Source: Rhizobium leguminosarum (GTDB lineage Bacteria > Pseudomonadota > Alphaproteobacteria > Rhizobiales > Rhizobiaceae). Taken from it: DNA of 64,000 nucleotides. The notes beneath the pieces were generated by a model, which ran no database searches, was not told the origin of the DNA, and worked only from the letters and a program-made list of their open reading frames with translations. Shown here piece after piece: positions 63,054 to 64,000 of this stretch (positions within the stretch are counted from its first letter, which is position 1; every line of letters begins with the position of its first letter). The position numbers and the translations under genes are program-made. The stretch spans positions 248,001-312,000 of the forward strand of contig NZ_LWBS01000109.1 of NCBI RefSeq assembly GCF_001652265.1, given 5' to 3'.

Positions 63054-63340
63054 TCGTCAAATGGCTGCAACAGGCTCTTCTGGATCGGGAAGGTCAGATC
63101 CGGCATGTCTTCGCTCAAAATCCAAAGGCTGCAATCGCATTGGATGATGTTATCCGACATCAGGCCAAAATGCTCGCCGATCACCCCGAAGCAGGACGCG
63201 GCGGCCGACTTGACGGAACCCGGGAATTGGTCATTCCGCGTACCACATTTCTGCTGATCTATCGCATCGACAGAAAAGCACAGAGGGTGGAAATACTGCG
63301 CCTTCTACATGGCGCGCAGCAATGGCCGCCGAAACGCTGA
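63050..63340 (+). CDS. RelE/ParE-type toxin
   Basis: This 96-residue protein fits the RelE/ParE fold: WLQQALLDREGQIRHVFAQNPKAAIALDDVIRHQAKMLADHPEAGRGGRLDGTRELVIPRTTFLLIYRIDRKAQRVEILRLLHGAQQWP has the G-RLDGTRELV strand, the IYRI strand and the terminal LHGAQQWP typical of ParE toxins. It begins with a TTG that overlaps the antitoxin stop by 4 bp, which couples translation. Such toxins inhibit gyrase or cleave mRNA. The pair probably stabilises this replicon. Confidence 0.87.
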   Translation: MIVKWLQQALLDREGQIRHVFAQNPKAAIALDDVIRHQAKMLADHPEAGRGGRLDGTRELVIPRTTFLLIYRIDRKAQRVEILRLLHGAQQWPPKR

Positions 63341-63347
63341 ATGCGTT

Positions 63348-63815
63348 TTACTGCGCCATCTGCGGCTGTTTCGCCGCCCGGGCCGCGGTCAGTTCCGCGG
63401 TGGTGTGGTTGAGGCGGTCGGCGAGCACCCGCATGATTTCCACCGCCATCTCCGGGAAATCGCTGAGCAGCTTCAGGAAGTGCTCCTTGCTGATGCGCAA
63501 CACCTCGAGCGGCGAGGTGGCGCGCACTGTTGCCGTGCGTGAGACATCGCAGAGGATGGCGATTTCGCCGACGATGGAATTGGGTTCGACGTCGGCGACC
63601 TTGATCTCGCCGGCCGGTGAGGCGACGACGATATCTGCGGTACCCGAGAGGATGACATAGGCGGCATCACCGACATCGCCCTGATGGAAGAGATTTTGCC
63701 CGGCTTTGTAGGTCATGCGATCGGAGGTAAAGGCCAAAAGCTTGAGCTTTGCTGGCGCGATCCTTGAAAAGATCGGCACCCTTCGCAGCATTTCGACTTC
63801 GTCTCTCAACAGCAT
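63348..63815 (-). CDS. Cyclic-nucleotide-binding domain protein (no HTH)
   Basis: This 155-residue protein is a CRP-like cNMP-binding domain: LRRVPIFSRIAPAKLKLLAFTSDRMTYKAGQNLFHQGDVGDAAYVILSG and the phosphate-binding cassette GEIAILCDVSRTATV. It stops before any DNA-binding domain. It may sense cAMP or cGMP and act through protein contacts. The C-terminus is rich in Ala and Gln. It faces the toxin gene convergently with a 7-bp gap. Confidence 0.85.
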   Translation of the reverse strand: MLLRDEVEMLRRVPIFSRIAPAKLKLLAFTSDRMTYKAGQNLFHQGDVGDAAYVILSGTADIVVASPAGEIKVADVEPNSIVGEIAILCDVSRTATVRATSPLEVLRISKEHFLKLLSDFPEMAVEIMRVLADRLNHTTAELTAARAAKQPQMAQ

Positions 63816-63918
63816 GAGCGTTTCAATCCCCTGACGCCGGGCCTACAACACCAGGCATCTTCAAATTCCGAGGCGCTCCCCATCGGGAACACCCACCATC
63901 GCCGCCCCTATAGAATAT

Positions 63919-64000
63919 TACGATAACAGTTCCTTGAACATCCCGTTTTTCTCGGAAAGTTCCGGATAGTTTCCGGCTTCCGCCAACCCCCCGCGGTCAA
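63919..64000 (-). CDS. C-terminal end of an ABC transporter ATP-binding/permease protein (partial)
   Basis: On the minus strand the open frame from the window edge ends in TAA at 63921-63919, giving DRGGLAEAGNYPELSEKNGMFKELLS. That matches the end of an ABC exporter nucleotide domain, where a G-x-(I/L)-x-E-x-G step and an E-L tail are usual. The rest lies beyond the right edge. Confidence 0.6.

Noticed and set aside
1..64000. Insertion sequences, CRISPR arrays, tRNA or rRNA genes
   Set aside because: No transposase reading frame, terminal repeats with duplications, spaced direct repeats or recognisable RNA genes were found.

Overview
The window is about 61% GC, densely coded DNA from an alphaproteobacterium of the Rhizobiaceae, most likely the Rhizobium etli/leguminosarum group. 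The evidence is a complete repABC replicon with a counter-transcribed RNA and two parS sites, an aerobic cobFGHIJKLM cluster, rhizobial intergenic repeats and EcfG-type stress promoters. It is therefore a plasmid or chromid segment, not a typical chromosome core. No IS element, CRISPR array, rRNA or tRNA was seen.

Layout. 1-1134: end of a probable regulator and an IolI-like TIM-barrel isomerase. 1233-8302: the corrin-ring part of aerobic cobalamin synthesis (cobM, cobL, cobK, cobJ, cobI, cobH, cobG, cobF), all leftward except cobK. 8372-12062: parS, repA, repB, ctRNA, repC, followed by a DUF1612/HTH gene. 13589-16109: a Bax-inhibitor-like membrane protein, an ECF sigma/anti-sigma pair with its own promoter, and a small hypothetical. 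16129-19116: a copper-responsive cueR-actP unit with a clear CueR operator. 19159-30318: treY, then pbpC with a giant alpha-2-macroglobulin gene, then an exported MsrA. 30549-34664: a single-domain response regulator, a TetR regulator and two MFS transporters. 34953-44796: a catabolic regulon. A rightward operon (NitT/TauT-type ABC importer, FAD oxidoreductase, CoA transferase, enoyl-CoA hydratase, LysR, amidohydrolase) converges on a leftward ferredoxin plus DapA-like aldolase unit. 44968-47682: two LacI regulators and a small secreted glycine-zipper protein. 47890-51736: a heterodimeric ABC exporter. 52243-55648: an FAD/NAD(P)-binding protein and a hybrid histidine kinase. 55690-60746: the cyoABCD quinol oxidase with surf1. 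61125-64000: an MHS-type transporter, a toxin-antitoxin pair, a cyclic-nucleotide-binding protein and the tail of another ABC exporter.

The least understood region is 34953-44796. The two outward ends of its convergent operons carry almost the same 15-bp palindrome (TTGCC-N5-GGCAA, which contains the LysR-type T-N11-A), so they look like one regulon run by the LysR protein encoded inside it. Its substrate cannot be named from sequence. Other regulatory reads are three GGAAC-N16/17-CGTT promoters (treY, the response regulator, the hybrid kinase), which imply general-stress-response control, and a cobF leader that contains a parS site and has pieces resembling a cobalamin riboswitch.

Limits: all assignments come from reading the sequence and from family knowledge; no alignments, covariance models or databases were run. 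Start codons were chosen by ribosome-binding sites and expected N-termini.
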